Below are positions 34,110 to 42,503 of a stretch of 64,000 nt of DNA, piece by piece (within the stretch, counting starts at the first letter, position 1; each line of letters begins with the position of its first letter). The position numbers and the translations under genes are program-made. This DNA comes from Nocardia beijingensis NBRC 16342 (GTDB lineage Bacteria > Actinomycetota > Actinomycetes > Mycobacteriales > Mycobacteriaceae): the NCBI RefSeq assembly GCF_001612785.1, contig NZ_BDBC01000053.1, positions 56,467 through 120,466 of the forward strand, written 5' to 3'. Below the pieces are notes generated by a model. That model made no database searches. It was not told the DNA's origin and was given only the letters and a program-made list of their open reading frames with translations.

Positions 34110-35614
34110 TGCGCACCCCGCTGACGAAAGTTCAACGCGGACAGCACGTCCTGCGCCGAGGGCAGCTCCCCGCCGCGCAGATCGCAGATGGTCCAGGCGA
34201 CTCGGATGGCTCGATCGGCGCCGCGCGCGGACATGCGACCGAGACGCAATGCGGCCTCGACGGGAGCGAGCGATTCGCGCGGCAAGCGGAAGCGCTGACG
34301 CAAGATGTGGCCGGGGACTTCGGCATTGGTGAGCCATCCGTATTCGCGCCAGCGTGCGGCGGCGGCGCGACGTGCCACGGCGACGCGGCCGCGGACCACC
34401 TCGCTGCTCTCGGCCGCGTCGGTGCTGAACGCCGCGCCGGACTGCCCGTGCATCCGCACCCAGATATCGATCCGGTCCATCAGCGGCCCGGACAATTTGC
34501 CGAGATAGCGGCGGCGGGCCAGTGGCGCGCAGATGCAGTCGACATCGCGTGCCGGAGCGCACGGGCACGGGTTGGCCGCCAGGACCAGCTGGAAGCGGGC
34601 CGGATACCGCGCGACACCGTCGCGCCGGGCGATGCGCACCTCCCCTTCCTCCAGCGGCGTCCGCATCGCCTCCAGCACCTTCGTGCCGAGTTCGGCGCAT
34701 TCGTCGAGGAACAGGACGCCGCGGTGGGCCCGGCTGACCGCGCCCGGCCTCGCGGTCCCCGAACCGCCGCCGATCATCGCGGTCACCGAGGTGGAGTGGT
34801 GCGGGGCGACGAACGGCGGCGCGGTGATCAACGGGTGCTCACCGGCGAGCGTGCCCGCCATGGAATGGATGGCGGTGACCTCCAGCGCCTCTGCCTCCGT
34901 GAGCGGGGGCAGCAGCCCGGGAAGACGTTGGGCCAGCATGGTCTTACCGATGCCGGGCGGCCCCGTGAGCAGCAGATGATGCCCGCCGGCCGCGGCCACC
35001 TCCAAGGCCCAGCGGGCTTCTTCCTGCCCGACCACCTCGCTCAGATCGCCGACCTGCCGCACCATGTCCGGCAGGTCGCCGTCCGGCTCGTCGAGTGCGC
35101 CTTCCCCGCGCAACCAGGCCACCACTGCGCGCAGGCTGCGCGCACCGAGGACATCGATGCCTTCGACCAGACCGGCCTCGGCCAGAGTCACCGCGGGCAC
35201 CACAACGGTGGACCAGCCTGCCTTGCGCGCGGCGAGCACCGCGGGCAGGATGCCGCGCACCCGCCGCACCCGTCCGTCCAGCGCGAGTTCGCCGAGCAGC
35301 ACCGTCTTCGCGAGCCGTTCTGATGGCACCGAGCCGGACGCGTCCAGTACCGCGACGGCGAGCGCCAGGTCGTACACGCTGCCCAGCTTCGGCAGCGTCG
35401 CGGGCGACAGCGCGAGAACCACCCGGCCGTCGGGCCACTTCTCCCCCGAGTTCGCCACCGCGGAGCGGACCCGGTCGCGGGACTCCTGCAACGCGGTGTC
35501 GGGGAGCCCGACCAGATGGACCGATGGCAGGCCCTGGCCGATATCGGCCTCGATCTCGACGAGCAGACCGTCCACGCCGGTGACCGCGACCGAATGCGCT
35601 CGCCCGAGGGCCAT
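34106..35614 (-). CDS. YifB-family Mg chelatase-like AAA+ ATPase (ComM-like)
   Basis: A 502-residue AAA+ protein. An N-terminal Lon-protease-like domain (about 1-170) is followed by the Walker A motif GPPGIGKTML, Walker B LFLDECAEL, and a C-terminal Mg-chelatase domain with four cysteines (NPCPCAPARDVDCICAP). In Gram-negatives the ComM homologue helps branch migration in transformation. It is coupled to dprA by an ATGA overlap and directly abuts yraN, as in mycobacteria. Confidence 0.93.
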   Translation of the reverse strand: MALGRAHSVAVTGVDGLLVEIEADIGQGLPSVHLVGLPDTALQESRDRVRSAVANSGEKWPDGRVVLALSPATLPKLGSVYDLALAVAVLDASGSVPSERLAKTVLLGELALDGRVRRVRGILPAVLAARKAGWSTVVVPAVTLAEAGLVEGIDVLGARSLRAVVAWLRGEGALDEPDGDLPDMVRQVGDLSEVVGQEEARWALEVAAAGGHHLLLTGPPGIGKTMLAQRLPGLLPPLTEAEALEVTAIHSMAGTLAGEHPLITAPPFVAPHHSTSVTAMIGGGSGTARPGAVSRAHRGVLFLDECAELGTKVLEAMRTPLEEGEVRIARRDGVARYPARFQLVLAANPCPCAPARDVDCICAPLARRRYLGKLSGPLMDRIDIWVRMHGQSGAAFSTDAAESSEVVRGRVAVARRAAAARWREYGWLTNAEVPGHILRQRFRLPRESLAPVEAALRLGRMSARGADRAIRVAWTICDLRGGELPSAQDVLSALNFRQRGAQ

Positions 35615-35971
35615 TCAGAACACCGCCTCGAGATGGTCGATGACCGGTGTGCGACCCCGCGCCACCAGCACCGACACCACGTCGAAACGGATGCGCCGCC
35701 ACGGCCCGTCCTGCTCGGCCAGCCAGAGCAGGGCCAGCCGCCTGATCCGCTGCCGCTTGGCGAAGGTGACCGACTCCGCAGGGGTGCCGTAGCCCAATCC
35801 GGACCGGGTCTTGACCTCGACGAACGCGGTCACATCCCCGTCTTCGACGATCAGATCGAGTTCGCCGTACCGGCACCGCCAATTCCTGGCGACGATTTCC
35901 ATCCCCGCGGCGCGCAGGAAGTCCGCCGCCAGTTCCTCCCCGTGCGCGCCGAGCGCCTGTTTGTCTGTCAC
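35615..35971 (-). CDS. YraN (UPF0102) nuclease-fold protein
   Basis: A 118-residue protein of the UPF0102 group with a restriction-endonuclease-like fold: GAHGEELAADFL, GELDLIVEDGD and FVEVKTR hold the expected E, D and E-x-K residues. The biochemical role is not settled. The stop abuts the yifB start with no gap, so yraN-yifB-dprA form one operon. The start is GTG 35971. Confidence 0.9.
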   Translation of the reverse strand: MTDKQALGAHGEELAADFLRAAGMEIVARNWRCRYGELDLIVEDGDVTAFVEVKTRSGLGYGTPAESVTFAKRQRIRRLALLWLAEQDGPWRRIRFDVVSVLVARGRTPVIDHLEAVF

Positions 35972-36072
35972 CCGGCCAGCGTGCGCCAGGAGCCGAGCAG
36001 GTCAGCGCCGCCGACCTGGGCAAACGGAAAACCTGTTGATAACCGAGCCGCTGTGCGGAACTCAAGCCGGGC

Positions 36073-36378
36073 TCACTCGGGCAAACGCAGGTCCGGCTTC
36101 TCCAGCTCCTCGATGTTCACGTCTTTGAAGGTGATGACCCGGACGTGCTTGACGAAGCGGGCCGGGCGGTACATGTCCCACACCCACGCGTCGCTCATCC
36201 GCACCTCGAAGTACACCTCGCCGTCCGCGTTCTGCGGTCGCAGCTCCACGGAATTGGCCAGGTAGAAGCGGCGCTCGGTCTCCACCACGTACGAAAACTG
36301 ACCGACGATGTCCTTGTACTCGCGATACAGCGAGAGCTCCATCTCGGTTTCGTACTTCTCGAGGTCCTCGGCACTCAT
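36073..36378 (-). CDS. DUF2469 family protein (Rv2901c-like)
   Basis: A 101-residue acidic soluble protein (MSAEDLEKYETEMELSLYRE at the start) that matches the strongly conserved actinobacterial DUF2469 family. Its place after rnhB and before yraN is conserved. The function is unknown. ATG 36378 has GGAGG 12 bases upstream; the open frame extends to 36435 without conservation. Confidence 0.93.
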   Translation of the reverse strand: MSAEDLEKYETEMELSLYREYKDIVGQFSYVVETERRFYLANSVELRPQNADGEVYFEVRMSDAWVWDMYRPARFVKHVRVITFKDVNIEELEKPDLRLPE

Positions 36379-36424
36379 CGGGTGGGACGTCCTCCTTCTC
36401 GCCGCATCGCGTCGTGTGGTGACA

Positions 36425-37231
36425 TCATCGCGCATGCGCTGCGTCGGTAGCTACTCGGCCAGCCGTACGCCCGTTCGGAAACTGCTCGGACAGCGTCTCG
36501 TCCAAGCCTTCGGCCAGCACGGCGTCCGCGGCATCGGCCGCCGCGGCGACCGGCCGCAACCCCGTGGCTTCCCGCACATTGCGCCAGGAGCGGCGATGCT
36601 CGCTGCTGGGGCCGAGGCGTTGCAGTGCGGCGGTGTGCTCGGGCGTGTTGTAGCCCTTGTGGGCGGCGAAGCCGTAGCCGGGGAACCGCTGATCCAGCTC
36701 GACCATGATGCGGTCCCTGGTGACCTTGGCCAGGATGCTGGCCGCCGCGATACAGGCCGCCGCACCGTCGCCGCCGATCACCGGCAGCGAGGGCACCGGT
36801 ATGCCCGGCACCCGGAATCCGTCGGTCAGCACGTAGCCGGGGGTGTGGCCGAGCCCGGCCACGGCGCGGCGCATCCCTTCGATATTGGCGACGTGGATGC
36901 CGATCGAGTCGATCTCCCAGGCCGGGATCACGACGACCCGGTAGGCGAGCGCCAAGCGCACGATCACCGGGTACAGCTCCTCGCGGACGGCCTCGGTGAG
37001 CTTCTTGGAGTCGTCGAGCCCGGCCAGCTTGTCGTACGCCTTCGGCGCGAGCAGGCACGCCGCCACCACGAGCGGCCCCGCGCACGGACCGCGCCCGGCC
37101 TCGTCGACACCGGCGACCGGCCCGAGACCGCTGCGGATCAACGCCGCCTCCAGCGTGCGCAATCCTCCGGCCTTGCGCATCACCACACGCGGCGGCCAAC
37201 CGTTACCCACCGGCACTCGACCTTGCCCCAC
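36425..37231 (-). CDS. rnhB: Ribonuclease HII
   Basis: RNase HII removes RNA from DNA-RNA hybrids and single ribonucleotides from DNA. The 268-residue protein shows VDEAGRGPCAGPLVVA (catalytic Asp-Glu), DDSKKLTE and AAASILAKVTRD. Start GTG 37231 is the outermost; an ATG near 37180 would remove about 17 unconserved residues. It is downstream of lepB with a short gap. Confidence 0.93.
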   Translation of the reverse strand: MGQGRVPVGNGWPPRVVMRKAGGLRTLEAALIRSGLGPVAGVDEAGRGPCAGPLVVAACLLAPKAYDKLAGLDDSKKLTEAVREELYPVIVRLALAYRVVVIPAWEIDSIGIHVANIEGMRRAVAGLGHTPGYVLTDGFRVPGIPVPSLPVIGGDGAAACIAAASILAKVTRDRIMVELDQRFPGYGFAAHKGYNTPEHTAALQRLGPSSEHRRSWRNVREATGLRPVAAAADAADAVLAEGLDETLSEQFPNGRTAGRVATDAAHAR

Positions 37232-37258
37232 CGTCCAATTATCCTGCGTCCCGCGTGA

Positions 37259-38041
37259 TCAGTTCTGCTGGGGATTCTCCGAACGCACCGGACCGATCCG
37301 CCCCGGCGGCCAGATCTTGAACACCGCCTTGCCGCGAACGTTCTCCACGGGGATGGTGCCCTGCAGTTCGTCGGTGATGTGGGCGCGGGAGTCGGCGGAC
37401 TGGTTGCGGTTGTCGCCCATCACCCACAGGTGCCCTTCGGGCACCTTCACGGGCTTGAACTCGCGTCCACCGTTCGCGTTGTAGGGCTGCCCCGGCACGT
37501 AGGGGAACAGATACCGGGCGTACGGCTCGTCCAGTGGCTTGCCGTCCACGATGACCCGGCCCTGCGCGTCGCAGCACTGCACGGTCTGGCCGCCCACCGC
37601 GATCACCCGCTTCACGAGATCGTTCTCGTCCGGCGGCACCAGGCCGAAGAAGGAGAAGAAGTTCTGCACGCCGCGGACCGCGGGATTGTCCGAGCGGATG
37701 GACTGATAGTGGGTGTTCCACGACGGCGGGCCGACGAACACGACCACGTCGCCCGGCTGCGGATCACCCCAGTAGTAGCTCAGCTTCTGCACGTAGATGC
37801 GGTCACCGGTGCATCCGGCGCATCCGTGCAGCGTGGTTTCCATCGACTCCGACGGAATCACGTACGGCCGACCGACGAAGGTGACCATCAGCGCGGCGAT
37901 CACCGCGGCGATCACGATGAGGATCGGCAGTTCCTGCCAGAACGGCCGCTGCTTCTTCTTCGCTCGCCGCTTGGCGCGACCCGCTCGCGTACTCTCGTCG
38001 CCCGATTCGGACACCGACACCGACCCACTTTCGTCTGCCAC
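37259..38041 (-). CDS. lepB: Signal peptidase I
   Basis: LepB removes Sec and Tat signal peptides at the outer face of the membrane. The 260-residue protein has a charged N-terminus with a Lys/Arg run, one membrane segment (about 38-58), the catalytic Ser in PSESMETTL, the general-base Lys in LVKRVIAVGG and the GDNRNQSADSR motif. GTG 38041 has no Shine-Dalgarno but is preceded at seven bases by TAATCT. It lies between rplS and rnhB, as in mycobacteria. Confidence 0.95.
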   Translation of the reverse strand: MADESGSVSVSESGDESTRAGRAKRRAKKKQRPFWQELPILIVIAAVIAALMVTFVGRPYVIPSESMETTLHGCAGCTGDRIYVQKLSYYWGDPQPGDVVVFVGPPSWNTHYQSIRSDNPAVRGVQNFFSFFGLVPPDENDLVKRVIAVGGQTVQCCDAQGRVIVDGKPLDEPYARYLFPYVPGQPYNANGGREFKPVKVPEGHLWVMGDNRNQSADSRAHITDELQGTIPVENVRGKAVFKIWPPGRIGPVRSENPQQN

Positions 38042-38048
38042 GCCGAAC

Positions 38049-38054
38049 AGATTA
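38049..38054 (-). promoter_or_regulatory. Possible leaderless -10 box of lepB
   Basis: On the minus strand TAATCT is followed by seven bases and the lepB GTG. No Shine-Dalgarno is seen in between. It would give lepB a promoter of its own just after rplS. Confidence 0.4.
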
Positions 38055-38118
38055 GCCCGGCAGCGAAACCGAAGTCCGATGCCGGGCTGAGGAAGATCTG
38101 TTGTGCCGAAAAGCTAAC

Positions 38119-38460
38119 TCAGCGCTTTTCCTTGATCTTGGCGGCCTTGCCACGCAGCTCGCGCAGGTAGTACAGCTTGGCACGACGGACGTCACCGCGG
38201 GTCACGACATCGATGTGGTCGATGTTCGGGCTGTGCACCGGGAAGGTGCGCTCCACGCCGACGCCGAACGACACCTTGCGGACGGTGAAGGTCTCGCGGA
38301 TGCCACCACCCTGGCGACGGATCACGACGCCCTTGAAGACCTGGATGCGCTCCTTCGAGCCTTCGATGACCTTCACGTGCACGTTCAGCGTGTCGCCCGG
38401 CCGGAACTCGGGGACGTCGCTGCGCAGCGACTTCTCATCGACGAAGTCAAGGGTGTTCAT
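38119..38460 (-). CDS. rplS: 50S ribosomal protein L19
   Basis: L19 lies at the subunit interface of the ribosome. The 113-residue protein matches mycobacterial L19 nearly throughout (VIRRQGGGIRETFTVRK; KLYYLRELRGKAAKIKEKR). ATG 38460 gives the family length; an ATG two codons upstream also exists. In this genome trmD-rimM-rpsP lie 8 kb away with accessory genes between. Confidence 0.97.
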   Translation of the reverse strand: MNTLDFVDEKSLRSDVPEFRPGDTLNVHVKVIEGSKERIQVFKGVVIRRQGGGIRETFTVRKVSFGVGVERTFPVHSPNIDHIDVVTRGDVRRAKLYYLRELRGKAAKIKEKR

Positions 38461-38669
38461 TTCCATCCTTCTGGTTTCGCGCGAACAGAGGACCCTGGCG
38501 GCACTGGACGTGCTCGGCCGGTTCATGCTCCGATCAAATGGGGTGCGCCGGGTCGACAACCACCCAGGGCAACCTGAGCATTGTGCCAGACCGCCGGGTC
38601 GCGGAAGAAATCGACCCTGGTAGCGGCGAGTCGGCGGCCTCCTTCACGCTACGCCAGGCGCGGCCGGGT

Positions 38670-38963
38670 TCACGACTCCGGCGGGAGTATGGGCGAGGCG
38701 AACACTTCCTCGAGCGGTGTCGGGCCGGTATAGCGGCGGCAGGGGCAACCGACCCACTCGCGCAGGCCGTGGGTTCCTTTGCGGGAGATCTCGGCATGGC
38801 ATTTGCCCGACGCGCGGTCGTGCACCGCCAGGTCGTGACTACAACCGCAGCGTGCGGAGAGCGGCTTCCCCCCGAGACGGCCGCGTCGAGAGCCGAATCG
38901 ACCACATACCCATCCGACACCGGCGAGACCTGCGCCGACCGCAAGACTGAGCGGATCCAACAT
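38670..38963 (-). CDS. Small cysteine/histidine-rich protein (possible metal binding)
   Basis: A 97-residue protein. A short hydrophobic N-terminus (LSLAVGAGLAGVGWVCGRFG) is followed by a basic stretch and then a Cys/His cluster: CGCSHDLAVHD, GKCHAEI and GCPCRRYTG. The spacing of paired Cys and His suggests a small zinc-ribbon. I know similar C-x-C/H patterns in actinobacterial hypothetical proteins but cannot name a family. ATG 38963 follows a good promoter at six bases with no Shine-Dalgarno, so the transcript is probably leaderless. Confidence 0.65.
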   Translation of the reverse strand: MLDPLSLAVGAGLAGVGWVCGRFGSRRGRLGGKPLSARCGCSHDLAVHDRASGKCHAEISRKGTHGLREWVGCPCRRYTGPTPLEEVFASPILPPES

Positions 38964-38969
38964 GAATGC

Positions 38970-38998
38970 AGTATACGTATACGCATATCTGGGTAAAG
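38970..38998 (-). promoter_or_regulatory. Promoter and GTATACGTATAC palindrome before the Cys-rich gene
   Basis: On the minus strand TTTACC and TATACT are separated by 16 bases, matching a sigma-A promoter. TATACT is followed by six bases and ATG 38963. The perfect 12-bp palindrome GTATACGTATAC (38971-38982) overlaps the -10 box and would make a fitting operator. Confidence 0.6.
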
Positions 38999-39079
38999 AC
39001 GCTCCTCGGAACTACGTCTCCCCCTGATGACGCGCGGCAGCCCCACGCCGAACCGCCCCCGCCACAGGACCACGCATCC

Positions 39080-40000
39080 TCAGCGGTGCTGTTCGCCGGA
39101 TATCGCGTCCTGAGCGGGCGGCGGGCCGGGCGTATGCAGCGGGCCGTGGTCGGGATGCCAGAACGAATGGTCGCGGTGCGGCGCGGGCGGAGCGGGCACG
39201 ACCGTGCGGGTGAGTTCCGCCTCCGCCGCCTTGCGGACGTGCTCCACATCCGGTTTCCCGGCGACCAGATCCTGCACGAAGATCTTGGCGCGGATCACCG
39301 GGCGACGGTAGCGCCGTTCCCGGACGATGGCCCGGTACCTCAGGCGCCTGCGGTCGCTGTAGCGCCAGCGCGCCCATGGGGCGCCCGGCCTGCTGAGCCG
39401 CAACGCGCCGACGACCAGCAGCGGCAGGAAGAACATGCCGAACAGGCCGGTCCAGATCTTCCCCTTGGCGATCACGATCGCGGCGAGCGCCAGATTGACG
39501 ATGGCGAACACGACGACGAACGCGCGGACCTCGATGCTCGGATCGCGCCGGAAGTCGTTGATGTCCAGCATCCACAGCGGATGGAAGCCCAGCAGCAGCA
39601 ATCCCGTCACGGCGAGCGCGACGAACACCGCGTCCACCGACGTGCGCCCCTGCTCCTCCCAGTACACGTCGCGCAGATAGAAGATCAGCGCGAATTCGTC
39701 GAGCACCAGCGCGGCGCCCACACCGAAGAGCGCGGCGAGGATGCTGGCCGTTGCGGTGTCGGCGCTCTCGTACTGGGCGACCATGCCGACGCCGGAGGAG
39801 AGCACCAGGATCACCCCGAACACCATGTGGTGCACGTGCGTGTCACCGGCCCGCACGTTGCCAGGCCACCAGCGCACCCGGGCACGGATGAGCCGGACGC
39901 TGACCCGGATGACCAGGAACCCGACGATGAATCCGAGAAGGAAGCACAGCAACGGCAGCCGCCCTTGGGCGATCACGTCCTCATGGAGCCACCGTCGCAT
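39080..40000 (-). CDS. Multi-span integral membrane protein
   Basis: A 306-residue protein with about seven hydrophobic segments in the first ~210 residues and a basic, then Pro/His-rich cytoplasmic tail ending HPDHGPLHTPGPPPAQ. The motif DTHVHHMVFGVIL after the first span is common in a set of actinobacterial membrane proteins without assigned function, and the histidines could bind metal. It lies 27 bases downstream of tex on the same strand. Confidence 0.8.
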   Translation of the reverse strand: MRRWLHEDVIAQGRLPLLCFLLGFIVGFLVIRVSVRLIRARVRWWPGNVRAGDTHVHHMVFGVILVLSSGVGMVAQYESADTATASILAALFGVGAALVLDEFALIFYLRDVYWEEQGRTSVDAVFVALAVTGLLLLGFHPLWMLDINDFRRDPSIEVRAFVVVFAIVNLALAAIVIAKGKIWTGLFGMFFLPLLVVGALRLSRPGAPWARWRYSDRRRLRYRAIVRERRYRRPVIRAKIFVQDLVAGKPDVEHVRKAAEAELTRTVVPAPPAPHRDHSFWHPDHGPLHTPGPPPAQDAISGEQHR

Positions 40001-40027
40001 GGCCGCTACTCCCTCCCGCGCATCGGA

Positions 40028-42502
40028 CTACCGGCCGAAACCGGCCCTGCGCAACGCGTCGGCCATCGCGCCGCTCGGCGCGGGCGCGTTCCGGCGCTGA
40101 TTGCCGCCGCGGGCCTGCCCCTGATTGCGGTTCTGGCCCTGCTGCCGGTTCTGGCCGGACTGGCGCTGCCGCTGATCGCCTCCGGATCGGCCGCCCTGCC
40201 CACGCTGCCGGTTGTCGCCGCCCTTGGCGGGTGCGCCCGGCTCGTCGTCCAGGCGCAGGGTCAGGCCAATGCGCTGGCGCGCCACGTCCACCTCGAGCAC
40301 CTTCACCTTCACCACGTCGCCGGACTTGACCACTTCGCGCGGGTCCTTGACGAAATTGTGCGACATGGCCGAGACGTGCACCAAGCCGTCCTGGTGCACG
40401 CCGACGTCGACGAAAGCGCCGAACGCGGCCACGTTCGTCACCACGCCCTCGAGCACCATGCCCGGCTTCAGGTCGGCGACCTTCTCCACGCCCGCGGCGA
40501 ACTCGGCGGTCTTGAATTCCGGACGCGGGTCACGACCCGGCTTCTCCAGCTCGGCGATGATGTCGGTGACGGTGGGGACACCGAAGCGCTCGTCGGTGAA
40601 ATCGCTCGCCCGCAGCGAGCGCAGCGCCGTGGTGTTGCCGATGATCTCCGCGATGCCGCGCCCCGTCGATTCGAGAATGCGCCGCACCACCGGATACGCC
40701 TCCGGATGCACCGCGGAAGTGTCCAGCGGATCGTCGCCGCCGCGGATGCGCAGGAAGCCCGCGCATTGTTCGAATGCCTTCGGGCCCAGGCGCGGGACGT
40801 CGAGCAGCGCGGTCCTGCTGCGGAACGGGCCGTTCTGATCCCGGTGCGCCACGATGCTCTCCGCCACCGACCCCGCGATGCCGGATACCCGTGACAGCAG
40901 CGGCACCGAGGCGGTGTTCACGTCCACGCCGACCGCGTTCACCGCGTCCTCCACCACCGCGCCCAGCGACCGGGCCAGCAGCGATTCGGACACGTCGTGC
41001 TGGTACTGGCCGACGCCGATGGATTTCGGGTCGATCTTCACCAGCTCGGCCAGCGGGTCCTGCAACCGCCGCGCGATCGACACCGCGCCGCGCAGCGACA
41101 CGTCCAGGTCGGGCAGCTCCTGCGAGGCGTAGGCGGACGCGGAGTACACCGAAGCTCCCGCCTCGGAGACCACGATCTTGGTGGGCTTGTTCTCCGGGAT
41201 GCGCGAGATCAGCTCGGCGGCAAGGGCGTCGGTCTCGCGGGAGGCGGTGCCGTTGCCGATGGCGATGAGTTCGACGCCGAACCGGGCGACCAGCGCGGCG
41301 AGCACCGCCAGCGACTTCTCGGTCTGGCCCTGCGGCTTGTGCGGGTAGATCACCTCGGTGGCGACCACCTTGCCGGTGGCGTCGACCACGGCCACCTTCA
41401 CACCGGTGCGGTAGCCGGGGTCGAGGCCCATGGTCGTGCGGGTGCCCGCGGGGGCGGCGAGCAGCAGATCGCGCAGATTCGCGGCGAACACGTCGACCGC
41501 GTCCTTCTCCGCCGCCTGCCGCAGCCGCATCCTGGTGTCGATGCCGAGGCTGACCTGCAGCTTGGTCCGCCAGGCCCAGCGCACCGTGTCCAGCAGCCAG
41601 GAGTCGGCGGGGCGGCCACGGTCGGCGATGCCGAAGCGAGTGGCGATGCGACCCTCGTAGACGGTGCGCTCGCCCGGCTGCGGCTCCTCGGTGTCCGGCT
41701 CGAGGTGCAGGGTGAGCACCTCCTCCTTCTCGCCGCGCAGCAGCGCGAGCACGCGGTGGGAGGGCAGTTTGTCGAACGGCTCGCTGAAGTCGAAGTAGTC
41801 GGCGAACTTCGCGCCCGCCTCCTCCTTGCCCGCGCGCACGGTCGAGGTGATCTGCCCGCGGCTCCACATCAGTTCGCGCAACTCGCCGACCAGGTCGGCG
41901 TCCTCGGCGAAACGTTCGACCAGGATGGCGCGCGCGCCGTCGAGCTGCTCGGCGGTGTACTGCGCCGGATCGGTGTTCGGATCCCCGATCAGGGCGTCGG
42001 CGACCGGCTCGTGCCCGGCTTCGCGCGCGATCTGCGCCTTGGTGCGCCGCTTCGGCTTGTACGGCAGGTAGATGTCCTCCAGCCGGGCCTTGGTCTCGGC
42101 CAGCAGGATCTGCCGGTGCAGCGCGTCGTCGAGTTTGCCCTGGCCGCGGATCGATTCGATGATCGCGGCCCTGCGCTCGTCGAGTTCGCGCAGATAGTGC
42201 AGACGCTCCTCGAGCAAACGCAGCTGCGCGTCGTCCAGACCGCCGGTGATCTCCTTGCGGTACCGGGCGATGAACGGCACCGTCGAGCCCGCGTCGAGCA
42301 GCTCGACGGCGGCGCGCACCTGGGTCTCGCGCACCGCGAGTTCCTCGGCGATGCGACGGTTCACGCTGGCTGGGCCCGCGGTGTCGGAGCGTGGCACGGC
42401 GGGTGTGGACTCTGCACTGGCAGTCTCGGGCGCTGTCGTCACGTCGGAGACACTACCGTCGCCGCCCGACAGACGGTCCACACCCAGGTGAACCTCGCGC
42501 AT
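40028..42502 (-). CDS. tex: Tex-like S1 RNA-binding protein
   Basis: Tex is a cytoplasmic nucleic-acid-binding protein related to Spt6. The 824-residue protein has the N-terminal helical domain, a YqgF-like domain (GLDPGYRTGVKVAVVDATGK), helix-hairpin-helix motifs (VPLLSRVSGIAGSVAESIV) and a C-terminal S1 domain (LKPGMVLEGVVTNVAAFGAF). After S1 comes an Arg/Gln/Gly-rich tail that probably adds RNA binding. ATG 42502 lies in TGAGATG directly after the upstream stop, so it is coupled to the ligase genes; GTG 42442 is an alternative. Confidence 0.93.
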   Translation of the reverse strand: MREVHLGVDRLSGGDGSVSDVTTAPETASAESTPAVPRSDTAGPASVNRRIAEELAVRETQVRAAVELLDAGSTVPFIARYRKEITGGLDDAQLRLLEERLHYLRELDERRAAIIESIRGQGKLDDALHRQILLAETKARLEDIYLPYKPKRRTKAQIAREAGHEPVADALIGDPNTDPAQYTAEQLDGARAILVERFAEDADLVGELRELMWSRGQITSTVRAGKEEAGAKFADYFDFSEPFDKLPSHRVLALLRGEKEEVLTLHLEPDTEEPQPGERTVYEGRIATRFGIADRGRPADSWLLDTVRWAWRTKLQVSLGIDTRMRLRQAAEKDAVDVFAANLRDLLLAAPAGTRTTMGLDPGYRTGVKVAVVDATGKVVATEVIYPHKPQGQTEKSLAVLAALVARFGVELIAIGNGTASRETDALAAELISRIPENKPTKIVVSEAGASVYSASAYASQELPDLDVSLRGAVSIARRLQDPLAELVKIDPKSIGVGQYQHDVSESLLARSLGAVVEDAVNAVGVDVNTASVPLLSRVSGIAGSVAESIVAHRDQNGPFRSRTALLDVPRLGPKAFEQCAGFLRIRGGDDPLDTSAVHPEAYPVVRRILESTGRGIAEIIGNTTALRSLRASDFTDERFGVPTVTDIIAELEKPGRDPRPEFKTAEFAAGVEKVADLKPGMVLEGVVTNVAAFGAFVDVGVHQDGLVHVSAMSHNFVKDPREVVKSGDVVKVKVLEVDVARQRIGLTLRLDDEPGAPAKGGDNRQRGQGGRSGGDQRQRQSGQNRQQGQNRNQGQARGGNQRRNAPAPSGAMADALRRAGFGR

Positions 42503-42503
42503 C

